The position numbers were made by a program, and so were the translations under genes. A stretch of DNA of 25,906 nucleotides from a virus, in the IMG/VR virus record IMGVR_UViG_3300030333_001402, positions 1-25,906 of that record; one strand, given 5' to 3'. The notes below the pieces were generated by a model. It searched no databases. It saw only the letters and a program-made list of their open reading frames with translations, and was not told the origin of the DNA. Below are positions 1 through 8,768 of this stretch, in pieces (the stretch's first letter is position 1; every line of letters begins with the position of its first letter).

Positions 1-1
1 T

Positions 2-2428
2 GCAAGACCTTTAACACCTGAGCAAATCAATCAACCAACAAGACTTGGTGCTTTTGGAGAACAACAAAGAGGTTTAATACTTGGTGGTGATGGCACAGAT
101 ATACCTGAAGATATATTTAAGAACCTTCCAAAAAATCTTATTGATGATAAAGAATTTGTATTTAGACTTCAATATGTTACTGATGCAGAAAAAGAATTCT
201 TACGACCATTCTTAGATAGAGCAAATGCTCGTGCAAAAAGAGGTGAGGCAAGAGTTCTTACTGAAAGTGAGATTGGTTTTGTTAAGAGAAGATTTTTAGC
301 AAGAACAAACAGCAGAATCAATGAAGACTTTAGACCATGGGAAACTGGCAACGTACAACCCGAAAGAAGAGTAACACCACAAGAGATTGGTAACTTCTTA
401 CAAGATGTTGCAATGTTTATACCAAACACAATTGCTAGAACTAGATTTCTTGAGTCATTTGTAAAACTAGCAGACAGAGTTCCTAAACTTACTGACATAG
501 ATATTAAAAGACTAAGAAGGTTCTTTGGTAAAGACAATAAAATGGTTGATGGGGCAGAACAAATAGTAAATGACCCACGAGCAGCAAAACCAAAGATAGA
601 TAGAGGTCTATGGAATAACTCAGTGTTTCTTGCAAAAGCAATTAGAGGTACATTAGATTTTGGTGCAGTTCTAAGACAAAACGCAATATATACAGTATCA
701 AGACCATTTACTACTGCTAAGTCTTTTGGTCAAGCATTAAAAGCAGCTTTGAGTGACGATGCAGTTTTAAGAAACGAGCAACTACTTGAGCAAAACCCAA
801 ACTATAATAAGTTAATTGAGTCTGGAATGCGTTGGAATAAGACAGGACAAGATGTTGCTGCTGATAGAAGAGCAGAAGCATTTATGTCAGACTTTATAGA
901 AAAGTTACCAAAGGCATCAGTTATTGGACCAATACTAAGAGCATCTGCCAGATTTCATACACATTTTTTAAATAACATGAGGTTTAATGTAGCAAACCAA
1001 ATGTTAAGTCCAAGACGACTTAGAAAAGCAACATCTCAAGCAGAGATTGATGATTTATACAGACAAGTTTCAGAAATAGTAAATATCTTTACTGGAGAAG
1101 CTGATTTAAAAACAATACCAATAGCAGGTAAAAAGAAAGTTATTAGAGATGTAATGTATCAAACAATGTGGGCACCAAGGCTTTGGTGGTCAAGAATATA
1201 TTTACCAATATCAATATTAAAAAACCCAATCGTTAGAAATGAAGCAGCACTTGATTTAGCAAAATTTATTGCTGTAGGTGGTGGTATATTAACACTTGCA
1301 AACATGGACCCAGATATAAGAGTAAATTATCGTAAAGGTGAGATAGCATTTGAAGATGGAACTAAATTTAAAATATGGGGTGGATTTGAACAATTTATAA
1401 ACTATGCTTTTGATTTAGCAAGAGACTACAAAACAAGTAGCACTGGTACTTACTATAAAGTTGGTGACACAGGCAATCTTGCAAATAGATGGTGGAAACA
1501 AACATCACAATATTTAAGAGGTAAAGCAAACCCTGTATTAGGAGAATTAATTGACCATATATCTGGAGAAGATTTTTTTGGTGAAGATGCTTATGACAGA
1601 TATAAAATTGAAAACTGGAAATCAATTAGTTCAAAAAACCCTGCAATACAATCATTAGCACCGTTAGTTCTTGCTGAGATAGTTGAACTTATTGAAAATA
1701 CAGATGACCCATACATGATAGCAACTGGTGCTGCAGGTGCTATGTTTGGTGTAAACGTTAACTCATACACAAACAAAGAAGATGCAGCGTTAGATGTTTA
1801 TAACAAAAGATATGTTGAGTTAGAACCGTTTGAACAAAGAGTAACAAATTTACATTATTATGCAGAAGATACAACTAGGTCTGTTCCTGCAAGCTATAAA
1901 TCTTTAAGTGATATGCAAGTCAAAATGAAAGCAATCTTTGGTACTTACAATAATAATAGTGACAGAATTAGAGCATACTATGATGCAAAAGCAGAGTCAT
2001 CAAAGGAAAGAAGAGCAATCGCACAAGAAGAAGGTTTTGATTATGACGACCCGTTTTACAAGAATCAAATAAGAAATGCAGGTACTGATGCTGAACGAGC
2101 AGCACTTGAAACTTATTACTCATTAATGGAACAAAATACTTCAGAGGATGGACTGTTTCTATATGATAATTTTAACAGAGCAAGAGATACATTTTTGAGA
2201 GGACTTACAAAAGCAGAAAGGTCATACATATCACGAAATACTAATTTTCATGCTGAAACAATACCTAAAGAACTATTTAGAATACTCCCCGGCAGTGAAA
2301 GAAAAAAACTATTAGATTCAATCAATGAACGTGCAAAATTAGACAGATTAACCTTGCAACCAATTGACCAACAAATAAAAGATAGTTTTGAATCTCTGGC
2401 AGATAAGATTGAAAGCCAAGAAGATTAG
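2..2428 (+). CDS. Large polyvalent-type virion protein, C-terminal part (5' end outside window)
   Basis: The frame is open from the first bases, so this is the last 808 residues of a larger protein; the Met at 413 is internal. The visible part is helical and charged. Around bases 1150-1435 it has APRLWWSRIYLP, an RNEAALDLAKF helix, a Gly-rich hydrophobic stretch, then DPDIRVNYRKGEIAFEDG and WGGFEQ. To me this matches the pattern (APRL..SR, R.EA, DPR, GKI, WGGF) found near the C-terminus of large phage polyvalent proteins with LPD-type domains. That is a recollection of the family, not a search. It lies 40 bp before the scaffold gene, where portal or head-injected proteins are usual. An injected internal virion protein is the best guess. 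I see no catalytic motif in the visible part. Confidence 0.75.
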   Translation, partial: ARPLTPEQINQPTRLGAFGEQQRGLILGGDGTDIPEDIFKNLPKNLIDDKEFVFRLQYVTDAEKEFLRPFLDRANARAKRGEARVLTESEIGFVKRRFLARTNSRINEDFRPWETGNVQPERRVTPQEIGNFLQDVAMFIPNTIARTRFLESFVKLADRVPKLTDIDIKRLRRFFGKDNKMVDGAEQIVNDPRAAKPKIDRGLWNNSVFLAKAIRGTLDFGAVLRQNAIYTVSRPFTTAKSFGQALKAALSDDAVLRNEQLLEQNPNYNKLIESGMRWNKTGQDVAADRRAEAFMSDFIEKLPKASVIGPILRASARFHTHFLNNMRFNVANQMLSPRRLRKATSQAEIDDLYRQVSEIVNIFTGEADLKTIPIAGKKKVIRDVMYQTMWAPRLWWSRIYLPISILKNPIVRNEAALDLAKFIAVGGGILTLANMDPDIRVNYRKGEIAFEDGTKFKIWGGFEQFINYAFDLARDYKTSSTGTYYKVGDTGNLANRWWKQTSQYLRGKANPVLGELIDHISGEDFFGEDAYDRYKIENWKSISSKNPAIQSLAPLVLAEIVELIENTDDPYMIATGAAGAMFGVNVNSYTNKEDAALDVYNKRYVELEPFEQRVTNLHYYAEDTTRSVPASYKSLSDMQVKMKAIFGTYNNNSDRIRAYYDAKAESSKERRAIAQEEGFDYDDPFYKNQIRNAGTDAERAALETYYSLMEQNTSEDGLFLYDNFNRARDTFLRGLTKAERSYISRNTNFHAETIPKELFRILPGSERKKLLDSINERAKLDRLTLQPIDQQIKDSFESLADKIESQED

Positions 2429-2468
2429 ATATACAATGTAACCAAAATTAAATATTTTAGGAGTTGTA

Positions 2469-3362
2469 ATGGTAACAGACAAACAACCTGAGAATTCAAC
2501 ATCTCCTGACTCGCAGCCAGAAATTTCTGAGCCTGCTGAAACTACTTCAGGCATTGTAGACAATACTGACCCTGCTGTGAACGAACAACTACAGCAACAA
2601 GGATTGATACAAAATGGAGCAGAGCAAGCAGAACCTACAGGAACTTCAGAGCCCGAATCAGTCGGTGCAGAACTACCTCAAAGCGTTGAGCCAACAACGA
2701 GTGTTGAAGACTCTCGTTCTTATTCGCAAGATGAATGGAGGAAAGCACAATCATCTTACGATAAACAAATAGCAGACTTGCAAAAGTCCCAACAGGAATT
2801 GCAAGCACAATTGCAACTGAGTCAATCAGAAGCAACGATAGAAGCTAAGAGAAGAGAACTTCAACAGCAGTATGAGATGCAAGGATATGCTCCTGAGCAG
2901 GCACAACAACTTTCTACACAAGCTGCATCACAAGAGAGGCAAATGCTTCAGATACAGCAGGAGAAAGATAGACTGCTTGCACAACAGCAGCAATTATCTC
3001 AATCATCAGAACATACTGCAAAGGTAGCAACGGCAAGGCAATTGCTTTTGGAGAAGGGCATTAAGCCCGAACAGAAAGTAGGCAAGAGCACAGCTTATGA
3101 TGTGTTAATGTCAACTGTCGACCCAACTGCAATGCAGTCAATGGCTGAAAGTATCGCTGACTTAACAGTCCAGCAGCAACGTGTACTTGATGCACAGCAG
3201 AGCAAGGTACCAAGTACGGGACCTTCGCAGGAACTTCAGTCAGGACAGCCTTCGCCTGCAGCACCATTAAATGAGAAAACTTTAATGGAACGCTACTTAG
3301 CAGGTGACAATGACCCGAAGGTTATTGAATATGCAAGAAGAGTAGCTTCCGGTGACATATAG
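2469..3362 (+). CDS. Putative capsid scaffolding protein
   Basis: This 297-residue protein is acidic and Ser/Glu/Pro-rich for about its first 90 residues. A long Gln- and Glu-rich coiled-coil stretch follows (about 90-190), and it ends in a short helical tail with ERYLAGDNDPKVIEYARR. Low-complexity N-terminus, central coiled coil, charged C-terminal helix and placement directly before the capsid gene are the usual marks of a tailed-phage scaffold, which assembles inside the procapsid and leaves before DNA packaging. No protease domain is visible, so it is probably not a protease-scaffold fusion. The start is supported by AGGAG just upstream of the ATG. The gap to the capsid gene is 13 bp. Confidence 0.75.
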   Translation: MVTDKQPENSTSPDSQPEISEPAETTSGIVDNTDPAVNEQLQQQGLIQNGAEQAEPTGTSEPESVGAELPQSVEPTTSVEDSRSYSQDEWRKAQSSYDKQIADLQKSQQELQAQLQLSQSEATIEAKRRELQQQYEMQGYAPEQAQQLSTQAASQERQMLQIQQEKDRLLAQQQQLSQSSEHTAKVATARQLLLEKGIKPEQKVGKSTAYDVLMSTVDPTAMQSMAESIADLTVQQQRVLDAQQSKVPSTGPSQELQSGQPSPAAPLNEKTLMERYLAGDNDPKVIEYARRVASGDI

Positions 3363-3375
3363 GAGATAAACGAAT

Positions 3376-4248
3376 ATGGCAACCACAGCAACTACTGGGA
3401 ATTTAGAAAATGCCCAGAACATAATAATTACTGCTGCTAGGTTTACTGAAGAGCACAATGCTCCTGCTATGGCTTTGATTGAGCAAATGAATTTGCCAAA
3501 AGGGGCTAAACAGGTTACTGTGCCAAAAGTAGGTCAAATGACTATTTCTGATTTAACTGACGGATTCGACATTGTTGATGAAGAAGAAATCGGAATGACA
3601 ACTGTAGACCTTACTGCTTCAGAAGTCGGAGCAAAAGTAATTCTTACAGACAAACTAATCAGGCAATCTGCAAACAACATTTTTTCAATTGTAGGTAGAC
3701 AGCTTGGTGATGCAATGGCAAGAAAAAAGGACACTGATGTCCACGCATTGTACTCAGGACTAAACGGTGGTACTACTTTTGGTGCTGCTGGTGCAACAAT
3801 GAGTCTTGCAAACATAGCAGGTGCAATCGCAAATGCTAAAGGACAAAAGTTTGGTTCGCAGATTTACATCTTGCAACACCCTTTTGCAACCTTTGACATT
3901 GCTAACACAGCAGTAACAGCAACAGGTGCAGCAGCCGGTATTCCGGATGGATTTGCAACTGACTTGTTAAATAACTTTTTCTCAAACATTAGACCACTTA
4001 ACGGTGTTCCAATCTTTGAAGATGGTAACTTGTCAGTTGACTCATCTGATGATGCAGTTGGAGTTATTGCAGACAAATCAGCACTAGGTGTACTTAAATC
4101 AGTAGACACTAGAACTGAAAGACAAAGAGATGCTTCAATGAGAGCAACTGAAATTATAATTACAGCAGACTACGGTGTGTTTGAAATTGATGATTCAAAG
4201 GGTGCACCTTTGACATTTGATGCTTCAGCCCCTGCATCTGGTGCGTAA
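3376..4248 (+). CDS. Major capsid protein, HK97-fold-like
   Basis: The 290-residue protein begins with a Thr/Ala-rich stretch and a helix typical of capsid N-arms. It continues with KQVTVPKVGQMTISDLTDG, an EIG/TVDLTASEVGAKVILTD strand pattern, a helix with RQLGDAMARKKDTDVHALY, and IYILQHPFA in the middle. The C-terminal part includes NGVPIFEDGNL and RDASMRATEIIITADYGVFEIDD. The AxxAxxKDxDV helix followed by IYxLHP-type and GVPIF.D elements is characteristic of HK97-fold phage capsid proteins, and the length is near the low end for the family. The position after the scaffold supports the call. TAGGAG lies about 10 bases before the ATG. Confidence 0.85.
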   Translation: MATTATTGNLENAQNIIITAARFTEEHNAPAMALIEQMNLPKGAKQVTVPKVGQMTISDLTDGFDIVDEEEIGMTTVDLTASEVGAKVILTDKLIRQSANNIFSIVGRQLGDAMARKKDTDVHALYSGLNGGTTFGAAGATMSLANIAGAIANAKGQKFGSQIYILQHPFATFDIANTAVTATGAAAGIPDGFATDLLNNFFSNIRPLNGVPIFEDGNLSVDSSDDAVGVIADKSALGVLKSVDTRTERQRDASMRATEIIITADYGVFEIDDSKGAPLTFDASAPASGA

Positions 4249-4263
4249 ACATTAGGAGAATAG

Positions 4264-4650
4264 ATGGATACTAGAGAACGTGCAGAAAAGAGACAAGAGT
4301 TGATAGCTTCGGGCTATGCTTGGGACATGATTGATAACTGGCAATCTAAAACAGATTTGTTCTGGCACATCGATAAAAAGAATGCTACTGGAGGAATAGG
4401 TTTTAAAAAAGGCACAGTGATTAAGAATGTACCGGGGACACCTGACTACTTACTTAAGATGGCTCGTAAAGGTGCGTACTCGTATCCACCTACTACTAAT
4501 TGTGAATGCAATCATTGTAGTTACGAAAGAAAAAAAGAAGAGGCAGTGGATGTAACCATTGACCGAGTTCCTGCCTCTTCTTCAAATAAACAAACATCGG
4601 TTGATGACGGGGTGTATAATAAACCCGAGGAAAAACAGGAGATAATATAA
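4264..4650 (+). CDS. Hypothetical protein with a C-x-C-x-x-C motif, head-gene cluster
   Basis: I do not recognise this 128-residue protein. The first 70 residues are charged and Trp-containing. A compact Cys motif follows (C80, C82, C85 with H84 beside it) that could bind one metal ion. The tail from about residue 90 is acidic and Ser/Asn-rich, and looks disordered. It sits between the capsid and decoration-like genes, with AGGAG before its ATG, and its TAA shares one base with the next ATG. The location suggests a head component or a head-assembly factor. A related role could be in head-tail joining, but no motif shows this. Confidence 0.6.
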   Translation: MDTRERAEKRQELIASGYAWDMIDNWQSKTDLFWHIDKKNATGGIGFKKGTVIKNVPGTPDYLLKMARKGAYSYPPTTNCECNHCSYERKKEEAVDVTIDRVPASSSNKQTSVDDGVYNKPEEKQEII

Positions 4651-5381
4651 TGTCATTTCCACAAACAATTATGGGTAAACCGGGATGGGAGAAGCAAACT
4701 TCTACATCTCAAAAACATAAATTAGGAACACCAATGCAAATTGGTGAAAGAACCTTCAGATACGTTGAAGCTGGTGAAGCTATCGTTGCTGGAAACCTTA
4801 CTATGGGTAAAGCAGGAACAGCAGCACACCAAGTTGACTTGGCTGTCGAAGCAGCATCAGTAGGTGATACAACTATCACACTATCTGGTTCGCTTACAAT
4901 AACTGAAGACTTATACAAAGATGGATACTTAATCTTCAATGACGTTGGAGAAGAAGGTCATTTTTACAAAGTAAAAGGTAACACTGCTGTATCTTCAGCA
5001 ACAGGTTGTGTAGTTACAATCGATGAAGAAGATGGTCTAGTAACTGCGATTACTACATCACAGCAAGTAGGACTTTACGAAAATCCTTACAAGGATATAG
5101 AAAAACATGATGGTAGCGATATTGACCACGCACCACTCGGATGGACTTGTGTTGACATAGCATCAGGTTCATACGGTTGGATTTGCGTAAGTGGATTCAC
5201 TGCTGCATTAATTGAAGGAACTCCGGGAGCAGGATTACCATTAGTTGCATCTAACAGTGCAGATGGTTCTGTTGAAATCTTAGATTCTGATGATGATGCA
5301 GAAGGAACTATCGTTGCATACATGGGTCCAATTGCTGGTGTTAACGGTGAGTACGGACTTATCAAAGCAAACTTAGAATAA
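4650..5381 (+). CDS. Putative capsid decoration or head structural protein
   Basis: The 243-residue protein is rich in beta strands, Gly, Ala and acidic residues. It has no predicted membrane segment or signal peptide. It starts with a short arm, then has an EAGEAIVAGNLTMGKAG segment. A strand-rich middle follows (DTTITLSGSLTITEDLYKDG), then a GWTCVDIASGSYGWICVSGF stretch. It ends with an acidic loop and AYMGPIAGVNGEYGLIK. The small Gly-rich strands around GxYGWxxxxG recall DUF2190-type decoration proteins; I am only moderately sure of this link. It is the last gene before a hairpin, so it belongs to the same head transcript as the capsid gene. The start uses AGGAG and a one-base overlap with the preceding stop. 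Confidence 0.6.
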   Translation: MSFPQTIMGKPGWEKQTSTSQKHKLGTPMQIGERTFRYVEAGEAIVAGNLTMGKAGTAAHQVDLAVEAASVGDTTITLSGSLTITEDLYKDGYLIFNDVGEEGHFYKVKGNTAVSSATGCVVTIDEEDGLVTAITTSQQVGLYENPYKDIEKHDGSDIDHAPLGWTCVDIASGSYGWICVSGFTAALIEGTPGAGLPLVASNSADGSVEILDSDDDAEGTIVAYMGPIAGVNGEYGLIKANLE

Positions 5382-5394
5382 CATCTAATGGCAT

Positions 5395-5430
5395 AAGTGG
5401 GAGGATTGTTTCCTTTCGGTTCTCCCACTT
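5395..5430 (+). terminator. Hairpin after the head genes, probable partial terminator
   Basis: A perfect 9-bp stem (AAGTGGGAG at 5395-5403 and CTCCCACTT at 5422-5430) encloses an 18-base loop. It begins 14 bases after the decoration-like gene stop. The bases after it (TCTTAAATT) form only a weak T-tract. It would fit a leaky terminator that sets head-protein output above that of the tail genes. An RNA-processing site is the alternative. Confidence 0.55.
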
Positions 5431-5439
5431 TCTTAAATT

Positions 5440-5811
5440 ATGGTTACAGAATATAACGGAAACATAGATGGACTTTGGACCCCACAGGGTTCAGTTGTAA
5501 CTCGTGTCGTAGACTTAGGTGGAGACACAGGTGCAAAAGTTTATCATTTTAAAGTCAAAGACCCTGTGACCGGTAAACTCTTTGAACTAAGGGTGCTCGG
5601 AGATGACACTCACAGTAAAGCAGAGATAGAAGACTTAGCAGGTAATGCTTATGAAAAATGGCTTTTAGATATGAGAGCAAAAGAACATAAGAGAAAACCT
5701 ACAGCAGAGGAAAAAAAAGAAATTGGTAAAATCATCCGTGAGATGAAAGAATATTGGAAGAAGAGGAATGAATCTTCAACTGGTAAATTATATTTTGAAG
5801 GAGCCAAATGA
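5440..5811 (+). CDS. Hypothetical protein, tail/connector region
   Basis: This is a 123-residue protein I do not recognise. The N-terminal half is strand-like (VVDLGGDTGAKVYHFKVKD, FELRVLGDD). The C-terminal half is strongly helical and rich in Lys and Glu, and includes KPTAEEKKEIGKIIREMKEY. The start ATG lies only 9 bases after a 9-bp hairpin and has no visible Shine-Dalgarno sequence, so translation may depend on that RNA context. The 3' end overlaps the next gene as ATGA. Its place between head and fiber genes suggests a small structural or assembly protein. Confidence 0.55.
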   Translation: MVTEYNGNIDGLWTPQGSVVTRVVDLGGDTGAKVYHFKVKDPVTGKLFELRVLGDDTHSKAEIEDLAGNAYEKWLLDMRAKEHKRKPTAEEKKEIGKIIREMKEYWKKRNESSTGKLYFEGAK

Positions 5812-6185
5812 CATTACAACAAGTACATGATAGTTTAAATATCCACAGTGCATCCATTCCTTTTTATTTGGAAACAAGTTTTAGTGCTGATGATACAGAC
5901 AATCATGATTTTAATTTTAGTGGGAACGGTAAATCCGTTCAAACAATTCATGTAAACAACGCAAGCAATCAGACTGCAACGATAACTTTATACGGTTGTC
6001 AGGCATCTGATTCAACTGTCGGTTCCACAACTGCAGTTGAGATAGGTTCGTTTACAGTAGCAGCAACAAGTGGAGGCTATGAATGTTGTAGTGACCCATT
6101 TCCGTATTACATTGTAAGGATTGCTTACAGTTCTACACCAGATGGTTCAACTACTAAATTATTTGTAAACACAGGGGTGGATTAA
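5808..6185 (+). CDS. Hypothetical beta-rich structural protein
   Basis: The 125-residue protein is almost entirely short strands and polar loops. It has QTATITLYGCQASDS, VEIGSFTVAATSGGYECCSD and YYIVRIAYSSTPDG segments. Such composition is typical of small phage neck, tail or fiber-associated beta-sandwich proteins. No family is recognised. AAGGAG precedes the ATG, which overlaps the upstream stop as ATGA, and the next gene begins at the base directly after its TAA. It is therefore probably translated together with the large fiber gene. A head-fiber or fiber-attachment role is possible but unproven. Confidence 0.55.
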   Translation: MTLQQVHDSLNIHSASIPFYLETSFSADDTDNHDFNFSGNGKSVQTIHVNNASNQTATITLYGCQASDSTVGSTTAVEIGSFTVAATSGGYECCSDPFPYYIVRIAYSSTPDGSTTKLFVNTGVD

Positions 6186-8768
6186 ATGTTAGGAGTAAAA
6201 GCTGCCAGTCTTGGCAAGATGGGAACGCACTCACTTGATGGTGCTTCTCATACAGATGTAACAAGTATGTCTGAGGCTAAAGGTGATATTTTAGTCTACA
6301 CAGGCAGCACTTGGGATAAATTAGCAATAGGTACGAACAATAAAATACTTATTGCAGACTCAAGCACATCAACAGGTTTAGCTTGGGCAGAAGATATTAC
6401 AATTGGTGGTGACCTTACAGTATCTGGTGACACAATCACAGCAAACGTTGCAACCATTCAGGTTGAAGACAAGAACATGGAGTTGAACAAAGTTGGTTCT
6501 CCAAGTGATGCTAACGCTGATGGTGGTGGTCTAACGATAAAAGGTACCTCTGATAAAACAATTACATTTACAAACGCTACTGGTGACTTTGATTTTTCAG
6601 AAAACGTAGATATAGCCAGTGGTAAAACATTTAAAGTAGCCGGCACTACAGTTCTATCAAACAATACTTTAGGTAGTGGAGTTACATCTTCATCACTAAC
6701 AGAACTTGGAACAATAACTACAGGTGTTTGGAACGGTACTGCAATAGGTTTAGCTTATGGTGGTACAGGACTTGTCGGTGCTACAGACGGTAAAATAGTT
6801 GTAGCAGATGGCTCTGGTGCTCCAGTAACAGTTCAAGCTATGACTGCTAACGATGGTACCTTTAAACACGAAGTAGGTGGTATTGAGGCAGATATCTCAG
6901 CAATAGCCAAGGGTGGATTAGTTGCTGGTTCTGGTAGTGGTTCAATGGCAATCAGAACTGTTGGAAGTAATAACCATGTACTTACTGCAGATAGCAGTGA
7001 AGCTACTGGTATGAAATGGGCAACAGCACCATCAGGTGCAGTAACTGCACTAAACAATGCTACAGCAAACGAATTAGTTACAGTTGGTTCTACAACAACA
7101 GAATTAGATGCAGAAGCTAACCTTACATTTGATGGCTCAGGAGACCTTGAGATAGGTGCTGGTTCATCTGGTGACCCAAGAATAACATTTGATATAAACA
7201 GCACAGACGAATGGACTATTGGTGTTGATGATAGTGATAGTGATAAATTTAAAATAGACACTGGTGCTACAGTTGGTGGAGCAACTAAATTTAGTTTAGA
7301 TAGTTCTGGTAATGCAGTTATCGCTGGTGCTATTACTTTAGGCACAACATCTTTTGTGAACTCTGACGGAGTTCTTCAAGTAGCAGGTCAAACAAACATT
7401 ACATCTTTAGGTACACTTACTGCTTTAACAGTTGATGACATTGGTTTAGATAGTAAGACAGTTACAATGACTGGCTCTTCTGGTGATACAGCAACATTAG
7501 TTGTTGCAGCAAACGGTGCATTCTCAATAAATACTAACGATGCAGCAGCAGCAGCAGCACATCTAACAGTAGATATTGACGGTGATATTGATTTAGATTC
7601 TCATTCAGGTGTTCTTAAAATATCAGCAGCAGGGACTGAAATATTAAATATATCTAATAGTTCTAGTGATGTAATTATAAAACCAGTTGTTGACGAAAAA
7701 GATATTATCTTCCAACAAAGAGATGGTACTGAAGTAGCAAGAATAGAAGATAATGGAACATTTAATATAGTAACTGACAAGTTAGCAATTAATGGAACAG
7801 CAGTTACATCAACTGCTGCAGAGTTAAACATACTTGATGGTGTAACTTCAACTGCCTCTGAATTAAATATTCTTGACGGAGTTACTTCTACTGCAACAGA
7901 ACTTAATATTATGGATGGTAATGCAACTGTTGGTACTACAGCTGTAGCAGATGGAGATGGAATCGTTACTAATGATAATGGCACAATGCGACAGACTACA
8001 GTTCAAACATTTGCTACATATTTTGGTAGTGAAATAACTGCTATGACTAATTTAGTTGAAACAGGAGCATTAGATGCTGGTTCAATTACTTCTGGGTTTG
8101 GCACTATCGACACAGGTGCATCTGCTATATCAACAACAGGTGCAGTTAGAACTGGAGATATTAATTTAGGACACGCATCAGACACTACTATTGCTAGAGC
8201 AAGTGCAGGTGAAGTAACTATTGCAGGTGATGCAGTTAAAAAAGTTGGTACAGAAAATATGTGGGTTCCAGCACAAGCTATGACTCCTAGAGATAACGCA
8301 GGATGTGGTGCTTTAACTACAACAGCAGCAGCCACAAATGGCAGAGCAGATATAACTCATTTACCTTTTGATGCAAGCACACAAGAACACGCACAGTTTT
8401 CAGTAGCAATGCCAAAATCTTGGAACGAAGGAACAATAAAAGCACAATTTTATTGGACAACAACAGGTTCAGATACAGATGCTGTTATCTGGGGAATATC
8501 AGGAGTTTCTTATGCTAATGATAATCCTATGGATGTAGCCTTTGGAACTGCTGTTACAGTAACAGATAATATATTAAGTGCTGCAAAAGACATTCTTGTA
8601 ACTGCTGAGACAGCAGATGTAACAATCGCAGGTAGTCCAGCAGCAGGAGAAATATGTTATTTTGAAGTTTTTAGAGATGCTGATAATGGCTCAGATACTG
8701 TGGGAGAAGATTGTTTATTAATAGGTGTAAAAATTATTTATACAACAGACACTAGCACGGATGCTTAA
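6186..8768 (+). CDS. Long tail fiber-like protein with ELNILDG repeats
   Basis: The 860-residue protein is low in Cys, rich in Thr, Ser, Gly, Ala and Asp, and strand-like throughout, as in trimeric fibers. Residues about 34-64 contain a GDILVYTGSTWDKLA/ADSSTSTGLAWAED segment, which returns in shorter form around 260-275. Three consecutive 13-residue VTSTAxELNI(L/M)DG units lie at 540-578, a repeat type common in marine phage fibers. The last 150 residues look like a separate globular, probably jelly-roll-like, domain starting near LPFDASTQEHAQFSVAMPKS, a good candidate for the receptor-contact or trimer-capping end. The function would be host attachment. The ATG follows the preceding TAA directly and the TAA overlaps the next ATG. 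Confidence 0.75.
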   Translation: MLGVKAASLGKMGTHSLDGASHTDVTSMSEAKGDILVYTGSTWDKLAIGTNNKILIADSSTSTGLAWAEDITIGGDLTVSGDTITANVATIQVEDKNMELNKVGSPSDANADGGGLTIKGTSDKTITFTNATGDFDFSENVDIASGKTFKVAGTTVLSNNTLGSGVTSSSLTELGTITTGVWNGTAIGLAYGGTGLVGATDGKIVVADGSGAPVTVQAMTANDGTFKHEVGGIEADISAIAKGGLVAGSGSGSMAIRTVGSNNHVLTADSSEATGMKWATAPSGAVTALNNATANELVTVGSTTTELDAEANLTFDGSGDLEIGAGSSGDPRITFDINSTDEWTIGVDDSDSDKFKIDTGATVGGATKFSLDSSGNAVIAGAITLGTTSFVNSDGVLQVAGQTNITSLGTLTALTVDDIGLDSKTVTMTGSSGDTATLVVAANGAFSINTNDAAAAAAHLTVDIDGDIDLDSHSGVLKISAAGTEILNISNSSSDVIIKPVVDEKDIIFQQRDGTEVARIEDNGTFNIVTDKLAINGTAVTSTAAELNILDGVTSTASELNILDGVTSTATELNIMDGNATVGTTAVADGDGIVTNDNGTMRQTTVQTFATYFGSEITAMTNLVETGALDAGSITSGFGTIDTGASAISTTGAVRTGDINLGHASDTTIARASAGEVTIAGDAVKKVGTENMWVPAQAMTPRDNAGCGALTTTAAATNGRADITHLPFDASTQEHAQFSVAMPKSWNEGTIKAQFYWTTTGSDTDAVIWGISGVSYANDNPMDVAFGTAVTVTDNILSAAKDILVTAETADVTIAGSPAAGEICYFEVFRDADNGSDTVGEDCLLIGVKIIYTTDTSTDA
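7803..7919 (+). repeat. Three 39-bp coding repeats (VTSTAxELNI[LM]DG)
   Basis: Three tandem 39-base units encode VTSTA-x-ELNI(L/M)DG three times within the fiber gene. The DNA copies differ at many third positions while the peptide stays nearly identical. That suggests old repeats kept by selection on protein, not a recent slippage event. Confidence 0.85.

Noticed and set aside
413-413. ATG as gene start of the large first protein
   Set aside because: The frame continues upstream without stop to the window edge, and its residues match the rest in style.
6833-7345. 170-codon antisense open frame under the long fiber gene
   Set aside because: The peptide is low-complexity Pro/Ser/Ala/Val-rich mirror sequence of a repetitive fiber gene, with no ribosome site and full overlap with a supported gene.
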